DNA from: an uncultured Streptococcus sp.
GTDB taxonomy: Bacteria; Bacillota; Bacilli; Lactobacillales; Streptococcaceae
Length of the DNA: 9,447 bases
Direction: 5' to 3'
NCBI GenBank assembly: GCA_934215455.1
Contig: CAKPZX010000054.1
Location: forward strand, 1-9,447
Below the pieces are notes generated by a model. The model worked only from the letters and a program-made list of their open reading frames with translations. It searched no databases and was not told where the DNA came from. Position 1 is the first letter of the stretch; each line of letters starts with the position of its first letter. Below, in pieces: positions 1 to 6,177 of the stretch. Made by a program: the position numbers and the translations under genes.

Positions 1-180
1 CAAGAGCCTACAACTACAACCACTACGACTCAAGAGCCTACAACTACAACTACTACGACTCAAGAGCCTACAACTACGGTAACAACTACTGATGAACCTT
101 CGACTACTTCAACTACTTCTGAAGAGCCTAAGACTACAGTAACGACTACCGATGAGCCTACAACTACTTCAACTACAACT
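1..180 (+). repeat. Six in-frame 30-bp tandem repeats encoding a Thr-rich stalk
   Basis: Six consecutive 30-bp units begin at bases 1, 31, 61, 91, 121 and 151. Each encodes a 10-residue unit starting with an acidic or Gln residue, then Glu-Pro, then mostly Thr. Units 1 and 2 differ at a single base, while units 4-6 are more diverged. The register starts exactly at the window edge, so the array very probably continues upstream. Such arrays change length by slippage or recombination and set stalk length. Confidence 0.9.
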
Positions 181-477
181 ACAACACCAGAAGAACCAGA
201 AAACCACAATAGTAGTGAAGAAGGTACAACAACCACTACGACTACAACTGTAGAACCTAAAACTTCTTCATCTACAACAGAAAACCCAAATAAACCTAGT
301 CATTCTGGTACCACAACGACACCAAGTGCGCCAGGTTCAAATGGTGGAAACAATGGTGGACGTCGCAAATCGCTTCTTCCAAATACAGGTGAAGTTGTTG
401 CATCTGGACTTGTCTTCTCAGGAATTCTTGTCTTAGCAAGTGCTGTTGGAATCAAACGGAAATTGACTGATAACTAA
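1..477 (+). CDS. LPXTG cell-wall-anchored surface protein, C-terminal 158 residues (5' partial)
   Basis: The frame is open from the first base to the TAA at 475-477, so the start and the N-terminal functional domains lie outside the window. Visible residues 1-60 are six 10-residue repeats of the form (Q/D/E)EPTTTxTTT. They are followed by a less regular Thr/Pro/Ser/Glu stretch and a Gly/Asn-rich linker. The C-terminus is a complete sortase A sorting signal: LPNTG at about residues 126-130 (bases 376-390), a hydrophobic segment of about 20 residues, and a short charged tail with KRK. By family knowledge, sortase cleaves between T and G and links the protein to peptidoglycan. The Thr-rich stalk would project the missing head through the wall and could be O-glycosylated (inference). 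The head is unseen, so adhesin, enzyme or other function cannot be decided. A hairpin and an intrinsic terminator follow the stop. Confidence 0.93.
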   Translation, partial: QEPTTTTTTTQEPTTTTTTTQEPTTTVTTTDEPSTTSTTSEEPKTTVTTTDEPTTTSTTTTTPEEPENHNSSEEGTTTTTTTTVEPKTSSSTTENPNKPSHSGTTTTPSAPGSNGGNNGGRRKSLLPNTGEVVASGLVFSGILVLASAVGIKRKLTDN

Positions 478-525
478 TCGTATCATTAGGAACAGTCTTT
501 ACTTCTATCAACCCCCTAACGAAGA

Positions 526-551
526 AACTTCTACTCTCATTCATAGAAGTT
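526..551 (+). other. 8-bp hairpin in the 3' UTR of the surface protein gene
   Basis: AACTTCTA (526-533) is perfectly complementary to TAGAAGTT (544-551) across a 10-base loop. It lies between the stop codon and the terminator and has no T-run of its own, so it is not a terminator. It may stabilise the 3' end of the mRNA; the function is inferred and unproven. Confidence 0.45.
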
Positions 552-562
552 GAAACAAATAG

Positions 563-588
563 AGAGAACCGAAAGGTTCTCTTTTTTT
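563..588 (+). terminator. Intrinsic terminator of the LPXTG protein gene
   Basis: The stem AGAGAACC/GGTTCTCT (8 bp) closes a GAAA tetraloop and is followed directly by seven T residues (582-588). It lies 85 bp after the surface protein stop. It is oriented for the + strand only, as the left flank has no strong A-run. Confidence 0.92.
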
Positions 589-643
589 ATCTGTTCTTCC
601 TATTAATAGACTTCAGAGCTAATTTCCTTGTAAAATCTCAATC

Positions 644-678
644 AAATATAAAGGAGCCAGACGTTAAGTCCTGGCTCC
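644..678 (-). terminator. Probable terminator of the 258-residue lipoprotein gene
   Basis: Read on the - strand, GGAGCCAG pairs with CTGGCTCC (8 bp, 671-678 with 653-660). It is followed by the U-rich tract TTTATATTT. It lies about 60 bp downstream of the stop codon at 740. The T tract is interrupted, so efficiency may be moderate. The stem resembles the first hairpin of the repeat element at 3185-3359 (GTCCTGGCTCC against GTCCTAGCCTC), so it may derive from the same family. Confidence 0.6.
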
Positions 679-739
679 CTATAAAATACTGAATAATTAG
701 ATTGACCAACATTCTAATCGGATACGTAGAGATCTTTCT

Positions 740-1516
740 TTAGTTTTGGCCTTCTACTCTCTCTTTTTGATCTTCATAAAAAATAACTTTCCCATCTTTG
801 ACCTTGAAGTAATAACTGATAGAATCGGCATAACTACCTTTGGAATAATAGAAATCATAGGCACCATCCGGCAGTTTGCTAGCGTCTAATTTTTTGGCTG
901 CTGCTTTTAAGTCTTTTTCCTTAACGGATACACCATCCTTTATATAAATGGTCATAGTGATTAACTCTTGATCGATTAAGGTTTGAAGAGGAATTTGATA
1001 GTAGCCGGCAAAGTCCTTTTTCCCTTCTTTGAGATTTTGGCTTGCGATACCATCAAGAATTTGTTCCTTCTCATCACGATGAGAGTTAGATAAAAAACCA
1101 AAGAAACTAATTGGAAGACCTAGAGATTGCTTCTTTAATTGTTTCTCAATTTCCTTCTCCTTCTTTTGGACAGATTGCTGCTTCAAGTACGCTTCCTTAT
1201 ACTCTGGAAGATGGTCACTAGTTGTATCTGTCCAATCATTATGAAACACCGTATCCGTTTCTAATGTCACTGTTTGTCCATCATAGGTTTTCTCAGAGTA
1301 GGTATAAGACACATGATAAGTTGGGATTTCCAAAGCAGTCCAATCCAGTTTGTTTATGGTCACATCCCCATGCAGACCAACCTTAGCAAGCTCACTGCTG
1401 ACTACTTCCTTCGCCTTTTTATAATCACTCGGTTTCATGATCTTACAACTGGAAAGAAACAGGCAACAAAGAATAAGTGGAATTCCTGCGAATAGTTTGA
1501 AATAGTTGGGCTTCAT
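740..1516 (-). CDS. Putative lipoprotein of unknown function (258 aa)
   Basis: I do not recognise the family. The N-terminus is a type II signal peptide: a Lys-containing n-region, a hydrophobic stretch at residues 8-20, then the lipobox LSSC with the acceptor cysteine at residue 24. The mature protein should therefore be diacylglycerol-anchored on the outer face of the membrane. After a short N-terminal segment come a region rich in Thr/Asp/Tyr, a strongly charged Lys/Glu helix-like stretch at about 112-130, and a C-terminal Lys-rich mixed region with many Tyr and Phe. The start is well supported: AAGGAGGT lies 7 bases before the ATG. A TATAAT box sits about 110 bp upstream. The gene is downstream of, and on the same strand as, another lipoprotein gene, and both converge on the LPXTG gene. 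No transporter gene lies nearby, so a solute-binding role has no support. Confidence 0.85.
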   Translation of the reverse strand: MKPNYFKLFAGIPLILCCLFLSSCKIMKPSDYKKAKEVVSSELAKVGLHGDVTINKLDWTALEIPTYHVSYTYSEKTYDGQTVTLETDTVFHNDWTDTTSDHLPEYKEAYLKQQSVQKKEKEIEKQLKKQSLGLPISFFGFLSNSHRDEKEQILDGIASQNLKEGKKDFAGYYQIPLQTLIDQELITMTIYIKDGVSVKEKDLKAAAKKLDASKLPDGAYDFYYSKGSYADSISYYFKVKDGKVIFYEDQKERVEGQN

Positions 1517-1625
1517 AGCCTGACCTCCTTGCTAAATTCGACCTAATCGATTAATTTTTTACAGCAGTCATATCTGAACAACCTATGAACCGATTGAAAA
1601 ATCTAATGATAATTGAGAAGTTCCT

Positions 1626-1631
1626 ATTATA
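1626..1631 (-). promoter_or_regulatory. Candidate -10 box (TATAAT) for the 258-aa lipoprotein gene
   Basis: On the - strand the sequence CATATAATAGG carries a perfect TATAAT just downstream of the preceding gene's stop. Spacing of 16-18 bp points to only weak -35 candidates (GTCATT-like) inside the end of the upstream gene. Use would give a leader of roughly 100 nt containing the palindrome TAATCGATTA (1544-1553). I see no terminator between the two lipoprotein genes, so read-through from upstream is also possible. Confidence 0.5.
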
Positions 1632-1639
1632 TGACATGA

Positions 1640-3118
1640 CTATTTTTGAATGACCCATTTTGCATCACCATAAACGATCGTAAATGGTCCATCCCCATCT
1701 GTTAAATAGTTAATTTTATATATACCAGATTCTCCTGCTTCAAGGACTGTTGGCTGTTTGTAATTTAAAGTGTTATTCAACATATAAGCAGATTTTCCCT
1801 GGCCATCATAGAGATCCACATTTGTATAATCTGGAGTATTTTCAATACGGAGAGGTGTTGTATTCGATAGGGTGAATTCGACGATCAATCGATGTTGTTT
1901 TTTCCTTGTATCGATACGGTCTTGATCATCCTGAACATCTAAATTTGGTTCGTCTGTTACACTATTCAGTGTAACTTCTAAGCCATTAGCAAATAAAACT
2001 GGCTCTCCAATTACATAACTTTTAACAGGATTTTTGGGATTAAAATTCTTTAATTTTTCTTTTACATTTTGTCCATCATTATTCTTTCCAGATGGGATGG
2101 TCCAAAAGATATTATTCTCATCTTGCTTACCATACTGATTATCCCCCTTCATTTGTTGAGGGATTTGTAAGAGAATAGCCAAGTTTTTTAAATCAATTCG
2201 AACATCCCCTTGATTTGTCACTTCCATTTCAACCGTGAATTCCGTAGGCGAAGTTTTACTATCAGCATAACCGGATAATGAGGTTGCCTCGAAATTTTTG
2301 TTAACTAACTGTTGTAAAACTGTTGAAAGCATGATATAGGAAATATGATCATCTCGATTTGTTTCTTTTTCAGCATACCTTTGATGGAATTCATCGAGCC
2401 AATCATAGAAGGCTTGATTGAAATCTGACTCATTAGGCTTTTTATAATATTCATTCCCTCTCGATAAAAGCTCTGGGAAGTACGTTGGTACCTGAATGCG
2501 AATGAATACTCTGTTTCCCTTAACTGCATAGCCCTTTAACTCATATTTTTTTCCAAAGCTCAATGCATTCGTCATGAGCTTTAAATACATGGGACCATAT
2601 ATTTTGAGGGGGTACTTCTCACCAAGATATTCCACATAAGTATTTGGATCAAAAGTACTACTGCTTTTTTCAATTTTAGGGATAATATAATCGTTCCAGA
2701 GTCGAGTATACATATCCTCTTGATTTTTTGCCCCATTGGCCTTGATTACTGTGTCTATTCTACTTTGATCTACATAGACTCCTTCAACGACCTGCAAAGC
2801 TTTCTGAACTCTTCCTTCCTCAGATAGAGAAACTTCATTCGGTTGCTGTCCATTTATTGAAATACCATCGCTATCATCTGACCTCATATATTGTGGAAGT
2901 TTTTCAAACGTTATGTATCTGATACTGTTCTTTGCATCCCAATCAAATGATGCAGCTGGTCCTGTTTTGTCAAAATGAATGTTTTTTCGATTGATTTTCT
3001 TCTGTACTGCTTTATTCGAAGAACCTTGTTTTTCTACAGTTCCTTGTTTGCAGGCACTCAAACATACTGGTATAAGTACCGAACATAAGACAAGTCCCCA
3101 TTTTATTTTCTTCTTCAT
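1640..3118 (-). CDS. Putative lipoprotein with C-terminal DUF4352/Ig-like region (492 aa)
   Basis: This is an exported lipoprotein with no assigned function. From the ATG at 3118 it begins with MKKK, a hydrophobic core, and the lipobox LSAC with the lipidated cysteine at residue 23. The mature part starts with a Lys/Gln/Ser-rich linker, then a long mixed segment with Trp, Tyr and charged residues (about 40-250). A beta-rich segment follows, containing a VEMEVTNQGDVRID stretch. The final region (about 365-492) has alternating hydrophobic strands, an LIVEFTLSNTT-type strand and an AGESGIYKINYL stretch. That pattern is typical of extracellular Ig-like domains such as DUF4352, which is a tentative comparison. 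A GTG-started frame reaches 3160, but the promoter -10 at 3144-3149 and the AGGAGG 7 bases before the 3118 ATG favour the shorter form. The gene is visibly AT-rich: GC is 20 of 60 in 1981-2040 against 28 of 60 in 5041-5100 of the core operon. Confidence 0.85.
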   Translation of the reverse strand: MKKKIKWGLVLCSVLIPVCLSACKQGTVEKQGSSNKAVQKKINRKNIHFDKTGPAASFDWDAKNSIRYITFEKLPQYMRSDDSDGISINGQQPNEVSLSEEGRVQKALQVVEGVYVDQSRIDTVIKANGAKNQEDMYTRLWNDYIIPKIEKSSSTFDPNTYVEYLGEKYPLKIYGPMYLKLMTNALSFGKKYELKGYAVKGNRVFIRIQVPTYFPELLSRGNEYYKKPNESDFNQAFYDWLDEFHQRYAEKETNRDDHISYIMLSTVLQQLVNKNFEATSLSGYADSKTSPTEFTVEMEVTNQGDVRIDLKNLAILLQIPQQMKGDNQYGKQDENNIFWTIPSGKNNDGQNVKEKLKNFNPKNPVKSYVIGEPVLFANGLEVTLNSVTDEPNLDVQDDQDRIDTRKKQHRLIVEFTLSNTTPLRIENTPDYTNVDLYDGQGKSAYMLNNTLNYKQPTVLEAGESGIYKINYLTDGDGPFTIVYGDAKWVIQK

Positions 3119-3143
3119 TCCATCTCCTCCTAATCTCCCCCTC

Positions 3144-3172
3144 ATTTTACCATCAATCACCCCTTTTGTCAG
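3144..3172 (-). promoter_or_regulatory. Sigma-A promoter of the 492-aa lipoprotein gene
   Basis: On the - strand the -35 CTGACA (3167-3172) and the -10 TAAAAT (3144-3149) are separated by exactly 17 bp, each with five of six consensus bases. The expected transcription start near 3137 leaves a leader of only about 20 nt. That leader holds the AGGAGG ribosome binding site before the ATG at 3116-3118. The repeat element begins 12 bp upstream of the -35. Confidence 0.75.
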
Positions 3173-3184
3173 TCAAATAGATAA

Positions 3185-3210
3185 GAGGCTGGGACAAAAG
3201 TCCTAGCCTC
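3185..3210 (-). terminator. Hairpin likely ending the miaA-to-acetyltransferase operon
   Basis: The 11-bp stem (one G-T pair, loop of four) is the first arm of the repeat element. It lies about 150 bp beyond the acetyltransferase stop in the operon's direction. The following - strand bases TTATCTATTT form only a poor U-run. Termination here or at the hairpin at 3306-3357 is an inference from position. Confidence 0.4.
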
Positions 3211-3359
3211 TCAATTGTTTTTGGATTGTCGAGCAAGACGCAGTGGTTGAGTGGGCTCTACTACGCTGATTTCATCAGCTTTTACAGCCCTACTCAACTG
3301 TGCGGAGGTGGGACGACGAAATCGAATTCTAACGAATTACCGATTTCTGTCCCACTCTC
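3185..3359. repeat. Three-hairpin intergenic repeat element with imperfect inverted ends
   Basis: This 175-bp non-coding stretch folds into three adjacent hairpins. Hairpin 1 (3185-3210) pairs GAGGCTGGGAC with GTCCTAGCCTC across AAAA. Hairpin 2 (about 3239-3304) pairs CGCA/TGCG, TTGAGT/ACTCAA and GGGCT/AGCCC around an inner GCTGAT-TTC-ATCAGC. Hairpin 3 (about 3306-3357) pairs GTGGGAC/GTCCCAC, GAAATCG/CGATTTC and AATTC/GAATT. The two ends are related as inverted repeats: GAGGCTGGGACAAAAGTC against GAGAGTGGGACAGAAATC on the other strand. I recall very similar sequences between genes in oral streptococci, so I read it as a dispersed, probably non-autonomous element. It carries no open reading frame of note. 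Confidence 0.75.
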
Positions 3360-3360
3360 T

Positions 3361-3765
3361 TTATTTCATATAGATCATCCCTGTACAGGCTTGCTCTGAA
3401 AGTTCAACAAAGCCCAGGGACTGGTAAAAGGCAAGATTTTTCTCGCTGCGTTCAGTGGCGAGAAGCCGTTGGTAGACATTTGGAAAGGTCGCTAAAGCCT
3501 CTGTTAAGAGTTTCTTTCCAATGCCTTGGCGCTGGTGATCTGGTCTTACCAAAAGGTCCTGCACAAAAATAACAGAGTGGCCATCTCCTACCAAGCGAAT
3601 GTAGGCGACGAGCTCGTCCTCATCATAGACTGCTAACTGCCAGAGACTAGCTTTGACAGCTTCTTCCAGCATAGATGGGTTGTTGGTATAATTGGTCCAA
3701 CCCACCGAGCTGTAGAGTGCGAGTAGGTCTGTCATCGCTGGAATTTCTTTTTTATAATCTAACAT
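3361..3765 (-). CDS. GNAT family N-acetyltransferase (134 aa)
   Basis: This is a small single-domain GNAT acetyltransferase, which by family transfers acetyl from acetyl-CoA to an amine; the substrate cannot be read from the sequence. Motif A is clear: a VQDLLVRPDHQ beta strand and turn (68-78) leading into the acetyl-CoA pyrophosphate loop Q-R-Q-G-I-G (78-83) and helix KKLL. Motif B follows as NLAFYQSLGF (110-119), with Tyr114 in the position often used as general acid. The length of 134 residues is normal for the compact members. The ATG is preceded by AAGGAG, which lies inside the end of the methyltransferase gene. Only one base separates that gene's TAA from this ATG, so translation is probably coupled. 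It is the last gene of the operon, and the repeat element begins two bases after its stop. Confidence 0.9.
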   Translation of the reverse strand: MLDYKKEIPAMTDLLALYSSVGWTNYTNNPSMLEEAVKASLWQLAVYDEDELVAYIRLVGDGHSVIFVQDLLVRPDHQRQGIGKKLLTEALATFPNVYQRLLATERSEKNLAFYQSLGFVELSEQACTGMIYMK

Positions 3766-3766
3766 C

Positions 3767-4477
3767 TTAACTCCTTTTTAACCGATAGTGCTGGAAGAAG
3801 GCGATATCCCGGTAAGGGGACTCTTGGCAAACAGCTAGTTCCATCTTGAGCATAGACTCTCGCCAGCCTTCTTGGCCCTTGAAGCGGTTGTCCTGCAAGG
3901 CATAAAAGACACGGATCCCTTGGTAGTCCTGAACTTCAAGAGCTAGATCTTCTACTGCTCTATCTAGATCATAGGCCTGAGCCAAGCCCATGGAGTGGGT
4001 TTCCAGATCGTGACCGGCTAATAAATCAAGCGCCTTCTGAGGATCATTTTCAAAAACGACAGTCTGCAGGACGCGGCCAACCTCATTGTGCTTGACGATA
4101 GAGAGCAGGCCTCCTGGTTTCAAGAGACGAGTGAATACCTTTAGAATCACCTTGCGATCCTCCACATACTCCAAGACATTGTGGCAAAGGATGACATCAA
4201 AACTGGCATCTTCAAAGCTCTCTATCTGGTCCAGACTCCCGACCAGTTGCTGGTAGGGACGGTCCTGGGCACGCAAGGCCACCATTTCTTCATTGGGCTC
4301 CACAGCTAGGACTTGATTTTCTTTCGCTAGGTGATTGGCTACCAGGCCAAAGCCACTGCCGAAATCAAGCACCCGTTTTCCCTTGATGTCCTTCAATTGT
4401 TCAAAAAGGATATCATAATAGATCTGTCCCCAGGGTTGCTGGAGGTTTTCTAAATAAGCTTGAATATTGGCTGCCAT
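3767..4477 (-). CDS. Class I SAM-dependent methyltransferase, CmoM/SmtA-like (236 aa)
   Basis: A Rossmann-type methyltransferase. Motif I is VLDFGSGFG (36-44), the acidic ribose-binding residue is Glu60 in AVEPN, and motif IV-like FDVILCHNVLEY is at 93-104, followed by LLKPGG (118-123). Beyond this generic core, several parts match my recollection of E. coli CmoM, the tRNA cmo5U34 carboxyl methyltransferase. These are the NEVGRVLQ..VFEN segment after the fold's fifth strand, GIRVF (187-191) and ELAVCQESPY (213-222; CmoM has ETRYCRQEPY). I therefore place it in the CmoM/SmtA-like group, while the actual substrate remains unknown because no cmoA or cmoB is nearby. The ATG has an AGGAGG site that overlaps the TAG stop of the SDR gene 10 bases upstream. 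The gene sits in an operon with miaA and rnz, which fits a tRNA substrate. Confidence 0.85.
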   Translation of the reverse strand: MAANIQAYLENLQQPWGQIYYDILFEQLKDIKGKRVLDFGSGFGLVANHLAKENQVLAVEPNEEMVALRAQDRPYQQLVGSLDQIESFEDASFDVILCHNVLEYVEDRKVILKVFTRLLKPGGLLSIVKHNEVGRVLQTVVFENDPQKALDLLAGHDLETHSMGLAQAYDLDRAVEDLALEVQDYQGIRVFYALQDNRFKGQEGWRESMLKMELAVCQESPYRDIAFFQHYRLKRS

Positions 4478-4487
4478 CTAGCTCCTC

Positions 4488-5243
4488 CTATTTGAAATTA
4501 AACATCTTGCTAGCTAGCTTGTCCGAGATGCGTGGAAAAAGGGTATAGAGCTTGTGGGTCAGGTTCAAGAGCCAAGGAAGATTGAGCTCGCGTTTTGCTT
4601 TTCCAAAGTTTTTGACAATTTTCTTGGCCACAAAGTCGGGTTCCAAAATGTAGCGGTCCACAGCTTTGACATAGCTTCCGTCTGGGTCTGCCTGATCAAA
4701 GAAAGTGGTCCGAATGGGGCCTGGATTGACCGTTGTCACATGGACACCAAAGGGCATCAGTTCCAACCGCAGGGCATTCGAGAAGCCAATGGCCGCAAAC
4801 TTAGTCGCCGAATAAAGGCTGGATTTGGCAGTTGCGACGAGACCCGCCATGCTGACGATATTGACGATGTGCCCCTTGCCTGCTTCCTTCATGCGGGCAC
4901 CAATTAAGCGTGAAAGCTTCATGAGAGCAAAGGTATTGACCTCAAACATGGCATGAATTTGCTCATTGGTAATCTGGTCAAACTCTTCAAAGATCCCATA
5001 GCCTGCATTGTTGACCAAGATATCGATCTGTCCATAGCGCTGATAGAGCTCTTCTACCAAATCTTGGACGGCTGAGGAATCAGTGATATCGATCCCGATG
5101 CATTCAGCTTGAGGATGACTGGCATAGATCTTTTCCAGTTTTTCTTGATTTCTGCCTAGGAGAATCAGCCGATCTTCAGGGAGGAGCTTGACCATTTCTT
5201 GGGCCAAACCTCCACTTGCTCCTGTTATGAGAATGGTTCGCAT
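4488..5243 (-). CDS. Short-chain dehydrogenase/reductase, classical SDR (251 aa)
   Basis: This is an NAD(P)-dependent oxidoreductase of the classical SDR family. The cofactor glycine motif TGASGG is at 7-12. An Arg at 31 after the second strand suggests NADP(H) preference. NNAG is at 78-81, and the catalytic set Asn103, Ser131, Tyr144 and Lys148 keeps the S-x12-Y-x3-K spacing. PGPIRT follows the active site. The length is normal. The C-terminal 40 residues are Lys/Leu/Phe-rich and could bind a hydrophobic substrate or the membrane (inference). The substrate is unknown. An in-frame upstream extension to 5387 exists, but it would lie wholly inside rnz. The ATG at 5243 begins right at the SDR fold, one base after the rnz TAA, with GGAG 7 bases upstream, so the short form is used. 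Confidence 0.92.
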   Translation of the reverse strand: MRTILITGASGGLAQEMVKLLPEDRLILLGRNQEKLEKIYASHPQAECIGIDITDSSAVQDLVEELYQRYGQIDILVNNAGYGIFEEFDQITNEQIHAMFEVNTFALMKLSRLIGARMKEAGKGHIVNIVSMAGLVATAKSSLYSATKFAAIGFSNALRLELMPFGVHVTTVNPGPIRTTFFDQADPDGSYVKAVDRYILEPDFVAKKIVKNFGKAKRELNLPWLLNLTHKLYTLFPRISDKLASKMFNFK

Positions 5244-5244
5244 C

Positions 5245-6174
5245 TTAGATCTCCACTTCTTCCAAATCTTTGACGACATAGACATTTTCAAAAATGCTGG
5301 ACGCATCCTTGCGCAATTGGCTGATGTCTTTTGATAAGAAGCGAGCACTGATATGGTTGAGAAGAAGGCGTTTAGCCCCTGCTTCACGCGCTACTTCTGC
5401 CGCCTGCATATTGGTCGAGTGACCGTGTTTCTTAGCAATCTTCTCATCACCCTTGCCATAGGTGGACTCATGGACCAAGACATCCGCATTGACTCCAAGG
5501 CGGACGCTGGCATCAGTCTTTCTGGTATCTCCAAGGATCGTGATAATCTTACCAGGTCGAGGAGCTGAAATATAATCCGCTGCAATGATCTTGGTGCCAT
5601 CCTCCAGGGTGACATCTTGACCACTTTTGACCTGACCAAAGAGCGGTCCAAATGGAACGCCCGCTGCCTTGAGCTTGTCCGCATCGAGTGTTCCTTCGAG
5701 GTCCTTCTGCATGATCCGGTAACCCACACAGAAAATGGTGTGGTCCAAAGCTTCCGCATAAACTGTGAATTTATCAGTTTCTAAAATTTTACCCAGAGAA
5801 TGTTCATCGAATTCATGAAAATGAATGCGGTAAGGCAGGCGAGAGCCTGATACTCGAAGACTAGTCATCACAAAGGATTTGATCCCTACTGGTCCATAAA
5901 TATCCAGATCCGTCTGCTCTTCATTGGCCTGAAAGGCCCGACTAGATAGGAAACCTGGCAAACCAAAAATATGGTCTCCGTGTAGGTGAGTGATAAAGAT
6001 CTTGCTAACCTTTCGCGGACGAATGGTCGTTTCTAAAATTTGATTCTGTGTCGCTTCGCCACAATCAAAGAGCCAGACTTCATTAATCTCGTCCAGCAAT
6101 TTGAGCGCTAGGCTCGATACATTACGGGCTTTTGAGGGTTGCCCAGCTCCCGTTCCTAAAAATTGAATGTCCAT
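5245..6174 (-). CDS. rnz: Ribonuclease Z, tRNA 3' processing endonuclease (309 aa)
   Basis: RNase Z cuts precursor tRNA at the discriminator base so that CCA can be added; it acts in the cytoplasm as a zinc-dependent dimer. The metallo-beta-lactamase signature THLHGDH is at 62-68, giving His63, His65, Asp67 and His68. His145, Asp216 (in ILGDTRKTD) and His274 (in LLNHISARF) complete the two-zinc site. The HGHST motif at 250-254 is present. A GP-rich insert around 94-120 matches the flexible arm region of the family. The 309 residues are typical of bacterial RNase Z. The ATG lies three bases after the TAG of the preceding gene, and the ribosome binding site (GAAAG) is weak, so translation may depend on coupling to the upstream gene. 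All metal ligands are intact, so it should be active. Confidence 0.97.
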   Translation of the reverse strand: MDIQFLGTGAGQPSKARNVSSLALKLLDEINEVWLFDCGEATQNQILETTIRPRKVSKIFITHLHGDHIFGLPGFLSSRAFQANEEQTDLDIYGPVGIKSFVMTSLRVSGSRLPYRIHFHEFDEHSLGKILETDKFTVYAEALDHTIFCVGYRIMQKDLEGTLDADKLKAAGVPFGPLFGQVKSGQDVTLEDGTKIIAADYISAPRPGKIITILGDTRKTDASVRLGVNADVLVHESTYGKGDEKIAKKHGHSTNMQAAEVAREAGAKRLLLNHISARFLSKDISQLRKDASSIFENVYVVKDLEEVEI

Positions 6175-6177
6175 TGT

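Noticed and set aside
1..180. CRISPR array
   Set aside because: The repeats are directly adjacent without spacers and encode a continuous in-frame Thr-rich peptide.
740..1516. Solute-binding protein of an ABC transporter
   Set aside because: It is a lipoprotein, but has no recognisable binding-protein fold motifs, is short, and has no permease or ATPase neighbour.
3185..3359. Riboswitch or T-box leader
   Set aside because: The element follows the stop codon of the upstream operon. The next gene's promoter lies beyond it, so it is not in any leader that I can define.
4554..4907. 117-codon + strand open frame opposite the SDR gene
   Set aside because: It lies antisense to a clear catalytic domain, with a composition typical of a mirror frame. 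No promoter or ribosome binding site was seen.
5244..5387. In-frame N-terminal extension of the SDR gene
   Set aside because: It lies wholly inside rnz in another frame. The SDR fold starts exactly at the ATG at 5243, which has its own ribosome binding site.
5391..5759. 122-codon - strand open frame inside rnz
   Set aside because: It is an Arg/Ser/Met-rich shadow of rnz in a different frame, without domain, ribosome binding site or operon logic.
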